Shown: one piece after another, positions 61,311 to 64,000 of the stretch
How the letters are laid out: each line of letters begins with the position of its first letter
Position numbering within the stretch: position 1 is the stretch's first letter
Source of the DNA: Mesorhizobium sp. BR1-1-16
GTDB taxonomy: Bacteria > Pseudomonadota > Alphaproteobacteria > Rhizobiales > Kaistiaceae
Assembly: GCF_020165495.1 (NCBI RefSeq)
Contig: NZ_JAIUIE010000015.1
Span: 1-64,000 of the forward strand
Direction of reading: 5' to 3'
Length of the DNA: 64,000 nucleotides
Program-made: the position numbers and the translations under genes
The notes under the pieces: generated by a model
The model's input: only the letters and a program-made list of their open reading frames with translations
Databases searched by the model: none
What the model was told of the DNA's origin: nothing

Positions 61311-62813
61311 TTACGGCATCGCGAAGATGGGCTTCAGGGCCTCATAGGTCGCGCGATACCGGGCATAACCTCGGTCATAGACGGTGCGGTGGGCATCGAT
61401 CGGGCTGACGAGGTCGCCTTGGCGGGCCAGCGCGCTGACGCCCGACCAGTCCGTCGCAAGGCCGCTGCCAATCGCAGCAACCCAGGCGGCGCCGACCGAT
61501 GAGCCATGGGGGTTTTCGAGCAGGCGGACCGGCAGGCCGACGATGTCGGCAACGATCTGCATCCAGATGCGGCTCTTGGTGCCACCATCCGAGGCGAAGA
61601 CCCGCGAGGGGCTATGACCCATCTCGGCCAGCACGTCGAGATGATGGCGGAAACCATAGGCGATCGCTTCCAGCAACGCGCGCCAGATATGGCCCTTGCC
61701 ATGGCTGAGGCTGAGGCCGGTGAACGTCCCGCGCGCCAGCGGATCGTGGATCGGGGTCTTCTCGCCGAGGAAATAGGGGAGACAGAGCACGCCGTCGCTG
61801 CCGGCCGGCACGGACGCCGCAAGCGCGTCGAGTGCCACATGCGGCCGTTCCTCGCCGTTTTCGGTTCCGATCAGGCCGGCAAGCCAGTTGAGAGCCGAGC
61901 CGGACGCAGCCATGCAGCCGTTCGGCGCATAGACGCCGGGCACGAGGTGATAGTCGAGATAGAGCCGCGGATCGGGCGTGGCGGTTGCCGCCGCGACGAC
62001 GATATCGCCGGCGCCACCGAATTTGAGGAGAACATCGCCAGGCTCGGCGATCCCCGCCGCGAGCGCCGAGGCGATGTGATCGGCGGCACCGCCAAAGACA
62101 GGCAGACCTTCGGGAAGTCCGGTCAAGGCGGCGGCTTCGGCAGAGACGGTGCCCATCCGCTCATGCGTGACGGTGCGGTCCGGCACGGCGCTGCGCGCAA
62201 TGCCGGCAAGGCTCACGAGGTCGTCCGCGATCTTGTGGTCGGCGAGGTCCGTGAATCCGGCTTCGAGCGCCCAGTTCTGCTCGACGGCGCGGCGGCCGGT
62301 CAGGCGGAAGTTGATATAGTCATAGGAGCCGAAGACCGTCGCGATGCGTGCAAAGACCTTGGGCTCGTGGCGCGCGATCCAGCGCAGTTTGGCGGCGACG
62401 AGTTGCTGGTTGACGCCATTGCCGGCGCGCGCGAGGAACGCCGCCTCGTCGAGTTCGGCCTTCAGCGCATCGACTTCGGCGCTGACGCGGCCATCGCTCT
62501 GCTGGATGCTCGGGCGCAGCACAGCGCCTTCGGCATCGAGCAGCACCACGGCCGGCAGCATGCCGGTGACGCAAAGCCCGGCGAGGCTCGCAGGACCGCC
62601 CGGCAGGGCCGCGACGATCTCCTGGAGGATGGCGATGCAGTTTGCCCACCATTCCGCCGGATCCTCCTCGGCCCAGCCCGGAAAGGGCGAGGAGAGTGTG
62701 ACGGGCTTCGAGGCGACATGCAGGATTTCGCCGGGCGGCCGCACGGCAATGCCAATGGTCGAGGTCGTGCCGATATCGAGACCGATGACAGTGTCCGGGC
62801 GGGCGAAGGTCAT
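61311..62813 (-). CDS. FGGY-family carbohydrate kinase
   Basis: A 500-residue kinase of the xylulokinase/glycerokinase group. The N-terminal phosphate-binding GLDIGTTSTIG, the substrate-binding WAEEDPAEWW region and the C-terminal nucleotide motif (FASDGGTKSRIWMQIVADI) are present. The substrate cannot be read from sequence. It is third in an operon with DeoR and BtpA genes, which suggests a pentulose or pentose-like sugar. ATG 62813 is chosen since it follows the btpA stop by 7 bases. Confidence 0.9.
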   Translation of the reverse strand: MTFARPDTVIGLDIGTTSTIGIAVRPPGEILHVASKPVTLSSPFPGWAEEDPAEWWANCIAILQEIVAALPGGPASLAGLCVTGMLPAVVLLDAEGAVLRPSIQQSDGRVSAEVDALKAELDEAAFLARAGNGVNQQLVAAKLRWIARHEPKVFARIATVFGSYDYINFRLTGRRAVEQNWALEAGFTDLADHKIADDLVSLAGIARSAVPDRTVTHERMGTVSAEAAALTGLPEGLPVFGGAADHIASALAAGIAEPGDVLLKFGGAGDIVVAAATATPDPRLYLDYHLVPGVYAPNGCMAASGSALNWLAGLIGTENGEERPHVALDALAASVPAGSDGVLCLPYFLGEKTPIHDPLARGTFTGLSLSHGKGHIWRALLEAIAYGFRHHLDVLAEMGHSPSRVFASDGGTKSRIWMQIVADIVGLPVRLLENPHGSSVGAAWVAAIGSGLATDWSGVSALARQGDLVSPIDAHRTVYDRGYARYRATYEALKPIFAMP

Positions 62814-62820
62814 GGTTCGG

Positions 62821-63621
62821 TCAGACGATGGAGTCGACGACGTCCATGAAGCGCTTGACGCGATCCGCGTCGACCGCGTTCCAGGTGTCGCCATCGACCT
62901 TGAAATGCGTGCCGACGATGGCGCCGTCAGCGTAGGTCATGACCTCGCGGACGTTTTCGAGGCGAACACCGGTGTTGGCGAAGATCGGGACGTTCTTGAC
63001 CGCTTCGGACACGGCGCGGAGATCCGACGTCTCGGCCGGCTGGCCGGTGATCGGGCCCGAGACGAGGATCGCATCGGCCAGAGACGAGAAGACGGCGCTC
63101 TTGGCGCGCAGCGCGATCGGCCGGTGATCGAGGCTCGCGGCGAATTCGGCGTTGATGTTGAAGAGGAGCTTCAGGTCCGGCCGACCGAGATCGCGACGAA
63201 GACGCAGTGCCTCGGCCGCATTCGGTTGCCAAAGGCCCATGTCCGAGGCGAAGAGCCCGGTGAAGATCTCGCGGGCGAAGGAGGCGCCGGTCGCGCAGGC
63301 GATCGCCACGGAGGCGGAGGGATCCCAGAGATAGTTGACGCCGAAGGGCACCTTCATCATCGGCTTCAGGGCCTGAATGACGGCTGTCATCGCGGCGATC
63401 GTCGCCGGGCTCGCCTTGAAGACGTAGGGCCTGTCGTTCTCGTTGCCGAACATCACCGCATGGATGCCGCCGGCCTGCAGTTTCTCGAGGTCGCTGGCGG
63501 CGTTGTCGATCAGCTTTTCGACGCCGCCATCGGCATCATAGAGCGGGGTGCCGGGCAGGGCTCCGATATGGACCATGCCGACCACGACCTTGCGACGCGC
63601 GCCGAAGAAATCAAATACCAT
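62821..63621 (-). CDS. BtpA/SgcQ-family protein
   Basis: A 266-residue protein of the BtpA family: KVVVGMVHIGALPGTPLY at the start, GNENDRPY, and NTGVRLENVREVM near the C-terminus. The fold is a TIM barrel related to phosphate-binding aldolase-like enzymes. BtpA was first described in photosystem I biogenesis, but the related SgcQ lies in sugar operons. Here the FGGY kinase context fits a sugar-phosphate role better. Confidence 0.88.
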   Translation of the reverse strand: MVFDFFGARRKVVVGMVHIGALPGTPLYDADGGVEKLIDNAASDLEKLQAGGIHAVMFGNENDRPYVFKASPATIAAMTAVIQALKPMMKVPFGVNYLWDPSASVAIACATGASFAREIFTGLFASDMGLWQPNAAEALRLRRDLGRPDLKLLFNINAEFAASLDHRPIALRAKSAVFSSLADAILVSGPITGQPAETSDLRAVSEAVKNVPIFANTGVRLENVREVMTYADGAIVGTHFKVDGDTWNAVDADRVKRFMDVVDSIV

Positions 63622-63684
63622 TCCTTTTAATCCCCTTGGCGGGAGCCGATCCTGCCGGCCGCCGCGTCATGTCAGAACTGAAAT

Positions 63685-64000
63685 CTATCCCGCGATCCGC
63701 TCGGCGATCGGGCTGGCCACGATCACCTCGACCTCTGCCGCTTCCAGCGCCCTTGCGAGATGGTTCGGGGGCGGCGCATCGGTGACGAGCACGTCTGCGC
63801 CCGCGATGTCACAGACACGCGCGAGCGAGCGATGGTCGAACTTCGAGGAATCGCAAAGGATGACGATCTGGTCGGCGCGGGCGATGAAGGCGCGCTTCAC
63901 CTCGCTGTCCTCGACCGAATAATCGAAAAAGCCGGCTTCGATCAGGCCAGAGACACCGATGAAGACGCGATCGAGATTGTAGTTGGCGAGTTCGCCGACG
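63685..64000 (-). CDS. DeoR-family transcriptional regulator (3'-terminal part)
   Basis: The C-terminal sensor part of a DeoR regulator, cut by the right edge. The visible 105 residues include GVSGLIEAGFFDYSVEDSE and RADQIVILCDSSKFDH, hallmarks of the DeoRC sugar-phosphate sensor. The N-terminal winged helix lies outside the window. It probably controls the btpA-FGGY kinase operon downstream (63 bases away). Confidence 0.85.
   Translation of the reverse strand, partial: VGELANYNLDRVFIGVSGLIEAGFFDYSVEDSEVKRAFIARADQIVILCDSSKFDHRSLARVCDIAGADVLVTDAPPPNHLARALEAAEVEVIVASPIAERIAG

Noticed and set aside
61506-62849. Antisense open frame of 447 residues opposite the FGGY kinase
   Set aside because: No start context or domain; the true gene on the minus strand is clear.
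1-64000. CRISPR arrays, rRNA genes, complete insertion sequences or replication origins
   Set aside because: No regularly spaced direct repeats, rRNA-like sequence, intact transposase gene or origin-type repeats were seen.

Overview
The window looks like chromosomal DNA of a GC-rich alphaproteobacterium, most likely of the order Hyphomicrobiales (Rhizobiales). The clues are the fused iolC/DUF2090 gene under an RpiR-type regulator, a DUF992 protein, palindromic intergenic repeats with the core TTGCCGGG...CCCGGCAA, and an Imp/Tag-type type VI secretion (T6SS) locus with PpkA/PppA/TagRST-like genes. The genus cannot be fixed from the sequence alone.

Left third (about 1-27,400): one end of a T6SS locus and its threonine-phosphorylation system. 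It begins inside tssL (DotU plus OmpA) and continues with tssM, a small unknown gene, a PpkA-type Ser/Thr kinase, a DUF1036 protein, an M23 peptidase/lytic transglycosylase fusion and a DUF6931-like protein. A block on the minus strand follows: a PP2C phosphatase, a second PpkA-like kinase, a YceI-OmpA fusion and a caspase-fold protein that lacks both catalytic residues and carries a C-terminal CxxCH motif. On the plus strand come a third kinase-fold protein that lacks the catalytic Lys and Asp (a pseudokinase), an exported von Willebrand A protein, and an ABC ATPase, FtsX-like permease and formylglycine-enzyme-like protein that match the TagT, TagS and TagR arrangement. Two coiled-coil lipoproteins and a FecR-like exported protein end the block. 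The structural genes hcp, tssBC and clpV are not in the window and presumably lie to the left.

Boundary (27,440-27,720): a truncated IS3-family transposase remnant and a tRNA(CAU)-like sequence lie side by side. This is what the edge of an acquired island often looks like.

Middle (27,800-40,000): a CUT1 sugar ABC importer with an N-acetyltransferase, a divergent GntR/UTRA regulator with a 14-bp palindromic operator candidate, three large surface-polysaccharide-type glycosyltransferases and a DUF992 protein.

Inositol region (40,000-49,200): rpiR(iolR)-iolCJ-iolD-iolE-iolB on the minus strand and two Gfo/Idh dehydrogenases, the second iolG-like, on the plus strand. Repeated GGAAT/ATTCC inverted repeats lie in front of both units. 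Related palindromic repeats sit between iolC and iolD, between iolD and iolE, and between the two first genes of the sugar ABC operon.

Right part (49,300-64,000): a single-protein holin/endolysin-like fusion; a ferric/phosphate-ester-type ABC importer followed by a glycerophosphodiester phosphodiesterase and a convergent inositol monophosphatase (a plausible route from glycerophosphoinositol to inositol); a copper module (cueR, copA, copZ) with two divergent MerR-type promoters; DoxX; two small hydrophilic proteins converging on a strong terminator; and a DeoR-BtpA-FGGY kinase operon cut by the right edge.
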